Shown here in pieces: positions 1-7,185 of a stretch of 64,000 bases of DNA. The stretch lies in the NCBI RefSeq assembly GCF_014836845.1, contig NZ_JACSQA010000020.1:1-64000 (forward strand), in the 5' to 3' direction. The notes beneath the pieces were generated by a model that did no database searches, had not been told where the DNA came from, and saw nothing but the letters and a program-made list of their open reading frames with translations. Position 1 is the first letter of the stretch; each line of letters begins with the position of its first letter. The position numbers were made by a program, and so were the translations under genes. Origin of the DNA: Ureibacillus galli (GTDB lineage Bacteria; Bacillota; Bacilli; Bacillales_A; Planococcaceae).

Positions 1-13
1 ATTTTATTTCATT

Positions 14-70
14 ATAAATAAAAGTACCCTATAAGAGAGACCTTTTTTCAAGTGTCTTTCTTATAGGGTA
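14..70 (-). terminator. Intrinsic terminator downstream of the cytochrome c gene
   Basis: TACCCTATAAGA (25-36) pairs with TCTTATAGGGTA (59-70), extended by a few more pairs. Read on the minus strand the hairpin is followed by CTTTTATTTAT, so it ends the transcript of the gene at 117-482. Confidence 0.75.
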
Positions 71-116
71 CATTTTAAACAAGGACCTTGTCTTTCATAT
101 ACTTATTTTCTAAAGC

Positions 117-482
117 TTACTTTTGTGTCGCTAACCATGCTGCAGCTGCTTCTGCATCTTCACCTTGAAGCAATCCAGCAGGCATACCGCCTCGACCATG
201 TAAAATGACATCTAATATTTCATCTTCAGAAAGTCGTGAACCGACATCGGCTAATGAAGGTGTGTTCCCCATACCTTGTAAGTTACCGCCGTGGCAAGTT
301 ACACAAGATTCTTTTACAAGTTCTTCACCTGCGCCAGCATTAGCAGTATCCCCATTGTCTGTTGTTTCTGTTGCCGTATCGTTTGTATCTTTGTTTGCAT
401 TGTTTGCTTCATCGTCACCGCCGCCACAAGCAGCTAAAAATAGTGCAGAACCGAATGCAAGTGCTAACCATGTTTTCTTCAT
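117..482 (-). CDS. Membrane-anchored c-type cytochrome (c551-like lipoprotein)
   Basis: A 121-residue lipoprotein that should carry one covalently bound heme c on the outer face of the membrane and pass electrons to a terminal oxidase. The N-terminus is a lipoprotein signal ending in LAAC, with the lipidated Cys at residue 19. An acidic, Asn/Thr-rich linker of about 35 residues follows, then the heme motif CVTCH (60-64) and a likely axial methionine in GGMP (Met100). Architecture and length fit the small c551 lipoproteins of Bacillus (CccB type). The ATG at 482 has GGAGGGG seven bases upstream; an in-frame TTG at 497 lies inside that ribosome binding site and was rejected. It stands alone with its own terminator. 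Confidence 0.88.
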   Translation of the reverse strand: MKKTWLALAFGSALFLAACGGGDDEANNANKDTNDTATETTDNGDTANAGAGEELVKESCVTCHGGNLQGMGNTPSLADVGSRLSEDEILDVILHGRGGMPAGLLQGEDAEAAAAWLATQK

Positions 483-539
483 TTTGAACCCCTCCAAAAT
501 TTTTATAATTAGTGGATACCACTGGTTATTATACCAAAA

Positions 540-1403
540 TTAAACCCGTTTAAAACCTTCTCCCAACACTTCATAAGCATCGGAAACAATAACAAACGCA
601 GTGGCATCAACCGTTTTGATGATCTGTTTCAGCTTTGTGAACTCTGTTTGATAGACGACAACCATTAACATAAGTCGTTGTTCTCCCGTATATCCACCGA
701 AGCTAGGCATCTTCGTTACACCACGGTTGATTTCCTTATAGATAGCATCTCGCATTTCATCTTGTTTATTCGTAATAATATAGACCATTTTTGATTGGCT
801 AAAACCTAACTGAACAATGTCAATGGTTTTCGTTGTTACAAACAATCCGATTAGTGCATATAATCCTTTTTCCAAGTCAAATACGATGGCTGCACTTAAA
901 GCAATTAAACCATCAATCATTAGAACGCTCGTACCTAATGTAAGTCCAGAATATTTTGTAATAATCTGGGCTAGTAAATCCGTACCTCCAGTTGATGCTT
1001 TGCCTTTAAAAACTAACCCGATCCCTAATCCAACGACAATACCACCAAAAAGGGCGGCAAGTAATGAGTTCATTGTTAACGCATTCATATCGTCAAATAA
1101 AATGACGAAAAATGGTAATGCTATTGTCCCGATAAATGATTTAAAACCAAAGTTTTTACCTAAAATAATGACACCAGAAATAAAAAGGGGAATGTTAAAA
1201 GCATATTGTACAATCCCGGCATTCCAACCAAAGAGACCGTGCAAAATGGTGCTAATTCCACTAACGCCTCCAGATGCTACTTGATTCGGAAATAAAAAAG
1301 CATTGAATCCAAAGGCGATGACTGCTGCTCCAAGAAGAACATAAATATATTCCACGATCTTATCCTTTGGAGAATACATTACTTTATCATTATGTTTACC
1401 CAT
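540..1403 (-). CDS. YitT family membrane protein (DUF161 plus DUF2179)
   Basis: A 287-residue protein of the YitT/YqfU family, which is widespread in Firmicutes and has no firmly known substrate. The first two thirds hold about five hydrophobic segments with glycine-rich patches such as GGVSGIST and GKASTGGTDLLAQ, typical of DUF161. The last ~80 residues, beginning near KMVYIITNK and including GGYTGEQRLMLMVV, form the soluble DUF2179 domain. The ATG at 1403 is preceded by GAGGAACAGG; an in-frame GTG at 1415 sits inside this site and is less likely. It is monocistronic as far as can be seen, 57 bp upstream of the cytochrome gene. Confidence 0.87.
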   Translation of the reverse strand: MGKHNDKVMYSPKDKIVEYIYVLLGAAVIAFGFNAFLFPNQVASGGVSGISTILHGLFGWNAGIVQYAFNIPLFISGVIILGKNFGFKSFIGTIALPFFVILFDDMNALTMNSLLAALFGGIVVGLGIGLVFKGKASTGGTDLLAQIITKYSGLTLGTSVLMIDGLIALSAAIVFDLEKGLYALIGLFVTTKTIDIVQLGFSQSKMVYIITNKQDEMRDAIYKEINRGVTKMPSFGGYTGEQRLMLMVVVYQTEFTKLKQIIKTVDATAFVIVSDAYEVLGEGFKRV

Positions 1404-1415
1404 CCTGTTCCTCAC

Positions 1416-1865
1416 TCACATCGTTTCTCATTTTTCTCTGCATGATTATAACAAAAGCAGTAAAAAAAGAGAAATTTAATAAAGTCTACATACTGGACAG
1501 ATCACTCTAACCTAAAAATACTATTTTTTGAAGGTAAAAAAACTGTAAGACTCCATCAAAGGTGTAATACTTAATTTCTTAAGTCACAGCCTTTTGAATC
1601 AAACCAAATTTATAAAGATTTTTATTATTGCTGATTGCCAATAAAATGCCTTAGAATATGCCTCTTCTACAGATCTTTTGTCAATGTTCTAAGTCTAATT
1701 TGAAAATTAGACTTTCTAAAAACGATGTTCATCTATAAACCGTCATTTTCTCATTTTTCACATCACTAACCGGTTCATATAAAAAGGAGGTTGCACAATA
1801 ATAGGTGTACTTCACTAACGTGAATTTAAATTTACTTACTATTTAACATTTATCAATTCCTGTAT
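1416..1865. other. Non-coding stretch with one perfect palindrome
   Basis: No convincing gene. The notable element is a perfect inverted repeat, AAGTCTAATTT (1691-1701) and AAATTAGACTT (1704-1714), with a 2-bp centre and no adjoining T-tract. A short open stretch on the minus strand near 1,610-1,690 (reading ...KAFYWQSA...) could be the decayed end of a gene, but I cannot assign it. Confidence 0.4.
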
Positions 1866-1923
1866 TTGACAATTGATTAAAATTAATCTAAAATTTATTT
1901 AGATAATATTCTAAATATCTAAA
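1866..1923 (+). promoter_or_regulatory. sdpR promoter with overlapping TCTAAA-type operator
   Basis: TTGACA (1866-1871), a 17-bp spacer and TAAAAT (1889-1894) form a strong SigA-like promoter. The element TCTAAA or its complement TTTAGA occurs at 1887-1892, 1898-1903, 1910-1915 and 1918-1923. This gives ATCTAAA/TTTAGAT with a 5-bp gap, TTTAGA/TCTAAA with a 6-bp gap, and TTTAGATA/TATCTAAA. The repeats begin on the -10 hexamer and run to the ribosome binding site, the expected place for autorepression by the ArsR-family product of the next gene. Confidence 0.65.
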
Positions 1924-1937
1924 GAAGGTGTATTATA

Positions 1938-2201
1938 TTGCCCGATGTATTTAAAGGCTTAGCTGATCCCACTAGGAGAGAAATACTCTCTTTATTAAAA
2001 GATAGAGATTTAAATGTAGGTGAAATTGCAAAACACTTCCCAATTTCCATGGCAAGTCTTTCACACCACTTAAATATTCTTTATGAAGCAAGGTTAGTTA
2101 CTAAAATTAAAAAAGGACAGTTTGTATATTATTCCTTAAACACAACAATTGTAGAGGATGTCATCTTAAAATTGGTGTCTTTGCAAAAAAAGGAGGAGTA
2201 A
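1938..2201 (+). CDS. sdpR: SdpR-like ArsR-family transcriptional repressor
   Basis: An 87-residue winged-helix repressor. The signature FKGLADPTRREILSLL at the N-terminus, the recognition helix region SMASLSHHLNIL and the wing KKGQFVYYSLNTT closely match remembered B. subtilis SdpR. No metal-binding cysteine motif of SmtB/ArsR type is visible. In B. subtilis SdpR represses the sdpRI operon and is drawn to the membrane when SdpI binds the SDP toxin. The start is TTG at 1938 with AGAAGGTG upstream. It leads an operon with two membrane-protein genes (3-bp and 2-bp gaps) and has repeated TCTAAA boxes in its promoter. Subfamily assignment is helped by the neighbouring sdpA, sdpB and sdpC. Confidence 0.85.
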   Translation: MPDVFKGLADPTRREILSLLKDRDLNVGEIAKHFPISMASLSHHLNILYEARLVTKIKKGQFVYYSLNTTIVEDVILKLVSLQKKEE

Positions 2202-2204
2202 ATT

Positions 2205-2678
2205 TTGGATATATTAAATTACTATGCTTTAATAATTTTTTTACTTCTTTGTGCATTTTTATTTTTTCAGCTAAATTACTATAGATTTGGAAGAGCACAT
2301 AACTTATTCTCATTAATCTCACTAATACTAATCGTAACATTAATCTTTAATTTATCTAATAAAACTAATAATGTTACTTTGTACTCCTTACTCACCTTCT
2401 ATATAGGATTATTATTATTACTCTTGGGGAATTATTTCACTCACAGTTTAGGGAAAAAGATTGGAAGAATGTTTACAACAGTTCATTTGAATAAATATAA
2501 ATTAAGAAGAAGAATTGGTTTAATATCTATAATTTGTGGTTTATTATATATAGTTCTGTCATATTTTAATTTTAATAATTATTATGTTCTATATATATCA
2601 GTTTGGACTTTGATGCCGTTACTAGGAATTTTAACCATCTTTATAATTATAAAATATTCAAATTTGAAGGAGGTCTGA
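2205..2678 (+). CDS. Unknown five-TM membrane protein in the sdp immunity operon
   Basis: A 157-residue, very hydrophobic protein that I do not recognise. Predicted membrane segments lie near residues 8-24, 34-50, 59-78, 104-121 and 127-149. A basic loop (about 85-104, HLNKYKLRRR) separates the third and fourth. It starts with TTG at 2205 after GGAGGAG, 3 bp behind sdpR, and is followed 2 bp later by the SdpI-like gene, so the three are almost certainly co-transcribed. By position it may assist immunity or toxin sensing; that is inference. Base composition is strongly A+T-rich. Confidence 0.75.
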   Translation: MDILNYYALIIFLLLCAFLFFQLNYYRFGRAHNLFSLISLILIVTLIFNLSNKTNNVTLYSLLTFYIGLLLLLLGNYFTHSLGKKIGRMFTTVHLNKYKLRRRIGLISIICGLLYIVLSYFNFNNYYVLYISVWTLMPLLGILTIFIIIKYSNLKEV

Positions 2679-2680
2679 AT

Positions 2681-3181
2681 ATGAGGTCAATAACAAGGGG
2701 CTTGCATATTTTTTTCGGTTTAACTGTTTTTTTCCAATTAATCGTGATCAGCTATGTCATTATAAGTAATAATAATCCTCAAGTACCAATTCACTTCTCT
2801 TTCGGTGGAACTGCTGATTCGTTTGGAAATGCTTCTGAATATTATTTACTAATAGGGATTAACATTTTAGTATATATCATTACATTTCTACTTGGAAAAA
2901 AGGTAAAGGTAGACATGAAAAAATTTCACAGAACTTTTAAGACTAACGAAGATGAAATAAATGCCCAAAATAACATAAAAACAAAAATTCAGGTATTCTT
3001 ACAAGTGTTAAGCACAAATTTTTCTTTATTTATTTCTGTATTAATTGCATTATTATTAAATAATATTATAAATGATGTAACAAGTGGAAATATTAATAGT
3101 ATAGGTATTGTTGCCTTCTTCCTCTCTAATCTGATCATTATCATTGTAGGTTTAATTTGGATAAATACCTTTGATAAATAG
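2681..3181 (+). CDS. Short SdpI-like (DUF1648) membrane protein, putative SDP immunity
   Basis: A 166-residue protein with about four membrane segments (8-28, 57-74, 107-128, 142-160). Between the first two lies the DUF1648 signature QVPIHFSFGGTADSFGN (34-50), shared with the N-terminal part of B. subtilis SdpI. SdpI gives immunity to the SDP peptide and sequesters SdpR. The C-terminal SdpI motif region remembered from B. subtilis (about 207 residues) is not evident, so this is a short form. The ATG at 2681 has GAAGGAGG upstream and overrides an earlier in-frame start inside the previous gene. The operon position after sdpR supports an immunity role. Confidence 0.72.
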   Translation: MRSITRGLHIFFGLTVFFQLIVISYVIISNNNPQVPIHFSFGGTADSFGNASEYYLLIGINILVYIITFLLGKKVKVDMKKFHRTFKTNEDEINAQNNIKTKIQVFLQVLSTNFSLFISVLIALLLNNIINDVTSGNINSIGIVAFFLSNLIIIIVGLIWINTFDK

Positions 3182-3253
3182 TTAAAATACCTCGATATGA
3201 TTGAAATGGAAAAGGCATTCTCCTCAAAGAGTATGCCTTTTCTAAAAAATGCC

Positions 3254-3892
3254 CTATTTTCCCGATTGTTCTGTCAACATATCCAATGTTTCTACAGCTG
3301 CTTGTTCAATAGCATACGCCTGTTGAACGGAACTTGATGTATATGCAACATATTTCCATATACCTGTTGTAATTGCAGCCCCAGTTTGTAGAACTACGCC
3401 CTGAACACCGCCAACATATAAGTATACGCCTGCTACTACAACTAAAACGCATACTGTTGGACCACATGCTTGAGGTGTAACTACATCTTCCTCAGTTAAT
3501 ACCTCTGTTTTATTTCCGCTATCTTCGGCATAAGAAACAATTAACTTTTCTCCCTCTGCTAATGTCTCAACCAGTTTATTTGGGTCCTTATTTTCAATAG
3601 AGCTTTTTAGCTCATCAAAATATGTAGGATCCACTTCCTCGATGTACTCAACAATAGCGGCGGCAGCTTTCTCCCCTTCTTTTGATTTTGCCTTTTTAGT
3701 AAGCTCATCATCGGAGATTTGAGAAGAAATTATTTCTCCTACCTCACCTTGTCCAAACATAAGGCCTTTAAAATATTCTTCGCCAGAGTATACTTTTACA
3801 GGGGCAGAATCATTGTTTTTAGCCAATGATGCCTGGCCAATAGTTCCTAGAAGCAATATCAAAACTAGCAAGGAAAATCCCATTTTTTTCAT
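3254..3892 (-). CDS. sdpC: SdpC-family antimicrobial peptide precursor (sporulation-delaying toxin)
   Basis: A 212-residue secreted precursor. A signal peptide ending ASLA|KNN (cleavage near residue 24) leads into an acidic pro-region opening with the family pattern YSGEEYFKGLMFGQGEVG. The mature toxin region is the hydrophobic block from Cys143 to about Ser186: two cysteines in CGPTVC, then LYVGGVQGVVLQTG and TTGIWKYVA, which align by eye with the 42-residue B. subtilis SDP peptide. A flanking C-terminal tail of ~25 residues would be removed. The cysteine pair encloses four residues here against five in B. subtilis. The ATG at 3892 is placed correctly behind GGAAGGGG; the GTG at 3901 is too close. 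The gene converges on the immunity operon and diverges from sdpA. Confidence 0.9.
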   Translation of the reverse strand: MKKMGFSLLVLILLLGTIGQASLAKNNDSAPVKVYSGEEYFKGLMFGQGEVGEIISSQISDDELTKKAKSKEGEKAAAAIVEYIEEVDPTYFDELKSSIENKDPNKLVETLAEGEKLIVSYAEDSGNKTEVLTEEDVVTPQACGPTVCVLVVVAGVYLYVGGVQGVVLQTGAAITTGIWKYVAYTSSSVQQAYAIEQAAVETLDMLTEQSGK

Positions 3893-3901
3893 TTTTTTCA
3901 C

Positions 3902-4027
3902 CCCCTTCCAATTACCAATATATTACCATATTTTTAAAAAAATAGGGGATTTTTTGTTAAAATATTGAAAATATAGTATATTTTAAGAGTATAATCATTG
4001 TTAAATTGGAAGGTGGATTTTGTAGTT
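3902..4027. promoter_or_regulatory. Divergent sdpC / sdpA promoter region
   Basis: A 126-bp A+T-rich gap drives sdpC leftwards and sdpA rightwards. For sdpA, TTGAAA (3965-3970) and TATAAT (3990-3995) are visible but with a long 19-bp spacer. No clear -35 is seen for sdpC. Both start regions carry a TTGGAAGGNGG-type ribosome binding site, as mirrored ends of the gap. Confidence 0.45.
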
Positions 4028-4555
4028 ATGGACAAATTTGTAAAAGAGAAAATATTTATAATAGTTGTCTCTATTCCTTTTTTATGTTACGTCGTGCTTC
4101 ATTTTTCTCACGCTCTTCCATCGAGTTTAATAACAGATACAATTACTGCTAAAGCAAAAGTATTCCAAGACTTTTCACCACAGGGATTTGGCTTCTATAG
4201 TAAACCTCCAACAGAAAAGGGTATTACTTTTGAATCAGAACATTTACAATTACCCACAGCAATACCAGAAAACTTTATAGGTTTATCGCGATTTGGAAGA
4301 GCGCAGGCTATTGAGTTAGGGAAAATATATGAAGAAATACCTAAAGATTATTGGCTAAGTTGTGAAACTGAGAAAGAATGTACTTTGTTAGAAAATAAGT
4401 TAAAACCCTATGTGGTAAAAAAGAATGATGAAATACACCACTTGGTAGAAGGTGAATATCTAATTAAAAGTCAGGAGCCTATTTCTTGGTATTTTAGAGA
4501 TTACAAAGAAACTACGTCTTTTGAACGTGAAATAGCGAAAGTGGTGGTTGAATGA
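4028..4555 (+). CDS. sdpA: SdpA-family protein required for SDP toxin maturation
   Basis: A 175-residue protein with one N-terminal membrane segment (about 9-27, IFIIVVSIPFLCYVVLHF) and a soluble C-terminal domain. Recognisable family stretches are FSPQGFGFYSKPP and LSRFGRAQAIE in the middle and SWYFRDY near the end. In B. subtilis SdpA and SdpB are both needed to turn pro-SdpC into active SDP; their chemistry is not settled. The ATG at 4028 lies 11 bases behind GGAAGGTGG; an upstream TTG at 3998 has no ribosome binding site. Its stop overlaps the sdpB start (ATGA), indicating translational coupling. Confidence 0.85.
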   Translation: MDKFVKEKIFIIVVSIPFLCYVVLHFSHALPSSLITDTITAKAKVFQDFSPQGFGFYSKPPTEKGITFESEHLQLPTAIPENFIGLSRFGRAQAIELGKIYEEIPKDYWLSCETEKECTLLENKLKPYVVKKNDEIHHLVEGEYLIKSQEPISWYFRDYKETTSFEREIAKVVVE

Positions 4556-5499
4556 ATAAATTAATAGAGCAAATTAATCAATTCAACCCATACTTTAATG
4601 TTTACGGACTAGCAAGGACATTATTGGCGATTTCATCTTTATTGACACTTTTGTTCAACAATACAACTACTCTATTAACATATAATCGTAATGACGTATC
4701 TTGCGAATATTTAACTGCTCCTTCTGCATTTTGTGTTGCTGACCATTTTAACATTTCTCTAGAATTAATTAGATTTTTAATGATCCTCTGCCTCTTTATT
4801 ATCGCAAGTGGCTGGAGACCCCAATATACCGGTATTATTCATTGGTATATAGCATATACCCTTCAGTGGTCAGCTACTACAATAGACGGTGGAGAACAGA
4901 TAAATACCGTCCTTACTTTTTTGTTAATTCCAATCACACTTTTGGATAGAAGAAAGAATCATTTTTACAAAACTGTTGAAAATTGTAACAATTTTTATAG
5001 CAAATATATAACTTGGCTATTTATGATATTAATAAAAATTCAGGTGGGTATTATATATCTTAATGCTGCTTTAGAACGATTAAAAAATCCTGAATGGGCA
5101 GATGGAACTGCACTATATTATTTCTTTAGTGATCCAATTTTCGGCTTACCTCCTTATCAATTAAATGTATTAGAACCATTATTAAATAGCCCATTCATTA
5201 TTCTGGTAACATGGGCAGTCACTGTTTTCGAATTGTTTTTGGTTATCTGTATGTTTGCTTCAAGTCCACTTAAAAGATTTGGACACAATTTAGGGATTAT
5301 TTTTCACATTGGGATTATTTTTACGATTGGGATTGTAACTTTTGGAATCACAATGTGTGCAGCTGTTATATTGTATTTAAGACAGTGGAATAACGAATAT
5401 TCATTTACAAAAGTAAAAAAGACATTGAAAAAATATATTAATTTGAAAAACACTAAACGGTTCTTTGTAGATAGTTCAGGACGGAGTATCTTTAAGTAA
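4552..5499 (+). CDS. sdpB: SdpB-family multipass membrane protein (HTTM domain), toxin maturation
   Basis: A 315-residue integral membrane protein with about six to seven hydrophobic segments. HTTM (gamma-carboxylase-like) features include FNVYGLARTLLAISSLL, GWRPQYTGIIHWYIAYTLQW and VGIIYLNAALERLKNPEWADG followed by YYFF. SdpB acts with SdpA to produce mature SDP toxin in B. subtilis. The first gene of the operon overlaps it by 4 bp and a DCC oxidoreductase gene follows, a pairing also known for HTTM-domain proteins elsewhere. The start ATG at 4552 is fixed by the overlap. The C-terminal ~30 residues are basic and soluble. Confidence 0.87.
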   Translation: MNKLIEQINQFNPYFNVYGLARTLLAISSLLTLLFNNTTTLLTYNRNDVSCEYLTAPSAFCVADHFNISLELIRFLMILCLFIIASGWRPQYTGIIHWYIAYTLQWSATTIDGGEQINTVLTFLLIPITLLDRRKNHFYKTVENCNNFYSKYITWLFMILIKIQVGIIYLNAALERLKNPEWADGTALYYFFSDPIFGLPPYQLNVLEPLLNSPFIILVTWAVTVFELFLVICMFASSPLKRFGHNLGIIFHIGIIFTIGIVTFGITMCAAVILYLRQWNNEYSFTKVKKTLKKYINLKNTKRFFVDSSGRSIFK

Positions 5500-5522
5500 A
5501 AAATAAAAAAGGATTGAAAAAA

Positions 5523-5915
5523 ATGAGCGGGATTATTTTATTTGATGGGGATTGTAACTTTTGTGATTGTGCAGTTCAATTCATAATTAAAAATGATAAA
5601 AAAGGCTATTTTAAATTTGCATCATTACAGAGTGAAATCGGGATTTGTTTATTAAATAAGTATAGTGCGCCACATGATATTGATAGTATTTTTCTGTTGG
5701 AAAATAATAAATATCATTATAAATCTTCTGCAGTACTTCGAATTTGCAAAAATTTAAAAGGATGGTATAAGACGGGGTATATATTGATAATCATCCCTAA
5801 ACCATTAAGAGATTTCATTTATAATATTGTTGCAAAAAACCGCTATAGGTGGTTTGGTAAAAGAGAAACTTGTATGATTCCTTCTCCAGAAGTTCGCAAA
5901 CGTTTCTTAGATTAA
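5523..5915 (+). CDS. DCC-family thiol-disulfide oxidoreductase (DUF393)
   Basis: A 130-residue thioredoxin-fold protein of the DCC family. The name-giving motif is present as FDGDCNFC (Cys11 and Cys14, with a further Cys16). The family C-terminal block RYRWFGKRETC followed by PEVRKRFLD is intact. It has no signal peptide, so it is predicted cytoplasmic or membrane-peripheral. It follows sdpB by 23 bp in the same operon, and a role in forming or proofreading the toxin disulfide is an attractive inference. The start is ATG at 5523 after AAAAAAGGA; a TTG at 5514 overlaps that weak site. Confidence 0.85.
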   Translation: MSGIILFDGDCNFCDCAVQFIIKNDKKGYFKFASLQSEIGICLLNKYSAPHDIDSIFLLENNKYHYKSSAVLRICKNLKGWYKTGYILIIIPKPLRDFIYNIVAKNRYRWFGKRETCMIPSPEVRKRFLD

Positions 5916-6512
5916 TATGGACTAAATGGAGATTATATTTTTTCAAGAAAAAAGCATAGTTCTTAACAATTAAAGAACGGTCACAGAGTATCGAAATATA
6001 CAAATTATTACCAAACTTTAATATTACTTTTTGAATTTTTTTAATTTTAATACTAATTTTACATCAGTTATTTGTCAGAATATGATTTACTGAATAAAAA
6101 AATAATAGACAAAGTCGTCGAAAGCGACTTTGTCTAGAGTATAAGACCAGTCTTTAATAATTAAGGAAAGGCTGGTCATTTTAGTTTGTTATTTATTTCA
6201 CTGATGACATTTTGAGTTTAATATAGACTTGGGATAATTAATTTGTAAATACCAGGAGATAGGTCTATTTCATCTTCATCGAAGAATCTCTCTTTTTTAA
6301 TGGGTGTATACTTTGGATTTTACTACAACCATTCATCTTCCTTATATCAAATTTTGATTCATTAAATAAAAAAATGTTATAAAAGTGTTCGATAATATAT
6401 TAGCGACACTAAGGAAAAGAATAGTTCTCAAAAAGAACAGTGTTTGCTAAGTTAAAAGAATCAGTAATAAAGTAAAAACAACAAAATTAGTAGCAAAATT
6501 TGAGAATTAAAC
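5916..6512. other. A+T-rich gap with two hairpins after the sdp operon
   Basis: No gene seen. AGACAAAGTCG (6107-6117) pairs with CGACTTTGTCT (6125-6135); its T-rich side lies on the minus strand. GACCAGTCTTT (6145-6155) pairs, with one G-U, with AAAGGCTGGTC (6167-6177) and is followed by ATTTTAGTTTG on the plus strand. The second may end the sdpA-sdpB-DCC transcript. Confidence 0.5.
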
Positions 6513-6513
6513 T

Positions 6514-6557
6514 CAGATTGTAGACAAACTAGAATTTTCAAGTTTGCCTACAATCTG
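6514..6557 (-). terminator. Hairpin downstream of luxS
   Basis: A 17-bp stem (6514-6530 with 6541-6557, one G-U pair) lies 16 bp beyond the luxS stop. The T-tract is weak on both strands, so efficiency is uncertain. Confidence 0.55.
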
Positions 6558-6572
6558 AAGTAATAATTTTTC

Positions 6573-7043
6573 TTATTGTTCCTCTTTAAAAACCGTTGAC
6601 CATTCGCTACGTTTTTCTAACATTTCTTTTGCAAGATTTTGGGCACCTTCTAAACTATGGTTTGCTGCCCAGCCACATTGCACTTCATTACAAGCTGGAA
6701 CTTCCGTAGCGTTAACAACATCTTGCAATGTCTTTTCTAAAATCGTTAACACTTCTTCATAGTCATCATGGTTAATCATCGTTAAATAAAAACCTGTTTG
6801 GCATCCCATCGGACTCATATCGACTACAAAGTCCGTATGGTTACGAATATTTTCTGCCATAAGGTGTTCTATTGAGTGAAGAGCATCCATTTTCATATGT
6901 TCTTCGTTTGGTTGTTTGAAACGGACATCATATTTACGGACAACATCGCCATTTTGCCCTTCCTTAATCCCGGCAAGTCTTACATATGGCGCTGCCACTT
7001 TTGTATGATCTAAATTGAAACTTTCAACATTCATTTTTGGCAC
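6573..7043 (-). CDS. luxS: S-ribosylhomocysteine lyase LuxS
   Basis: A 156-residue enzyme that splits S-ribosylhomocysteine into homocysteine and DPD, the precursor of autoinducer-2, within the activated methyl cycle. Zinc ligands are His56 and His60 in HSIEH, and Cys123 in NEVQCGW. The catalytic Cys81 lies in [10 protein letters not shown]. Wording such as [12 protein letters not shown] and NHSLEGA is nearer to the staphylococcal LuxS I remember than to that of B. subtilis. The start is GTG at 7043 with ATGAGGT nine bases upstream; longer in-frame starts would add ~23 residues not found in the family. It is a single gene. Confidence 0.95.
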   Translation of the reverse strand: MPKMNVESFNLDHTKVAAPYVRLAGIKEGQNGDVVRKYDVRFKQPNEEHMKMDALHSIEHLMAENIRNHTDFVVDMSPMGCQTGFYLTMINHDDYEEVLTILEKTLQDVVNATEVPACNEVQCGWAANHSLEGAQNLAKEMLEKRSEWSTVFKEEQ

Positions 7044-7185
7044 GATTTTATACCTCATTTCTATTTTCCTTGATTGTAAACGAGCAATCATGAATAGTAG
7101 ACGGATATTCAACTCTCATTTATCTATACTATTTTACAGGTTTGGCCTATTTCTGTCACTGGTGACAACACCATTCCTTCAAATT

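Noticed and set aside
205-543. Plus-strand ORF opposite the cytochrome c gene
   Set aside because: Shadow of the CxxCH-containing minus-strand gene, with Ser/Pro-rich composition and no ribosome binding site.
1560-1690. Possible decayed transposase end on the minus strand (...KAFYWQSA...)
   Set aside because: Too short, no matching inverted ends, no family I can name with confidence; mentioned only as a weak possibility.
5815-6003. Minus-strand 62-residue ORF at the end of the DCC gene
   Set aside because: Overlaps the conserved C-terminus of the DCC protein on the opposite strand; no family resemblance or start signal.
6107-6177. Two neighbouring hairpins as a repeat array or CRISPR
   Set aside because: The stems differ in sequence and do not recur at regular spacing; they fit terminators.
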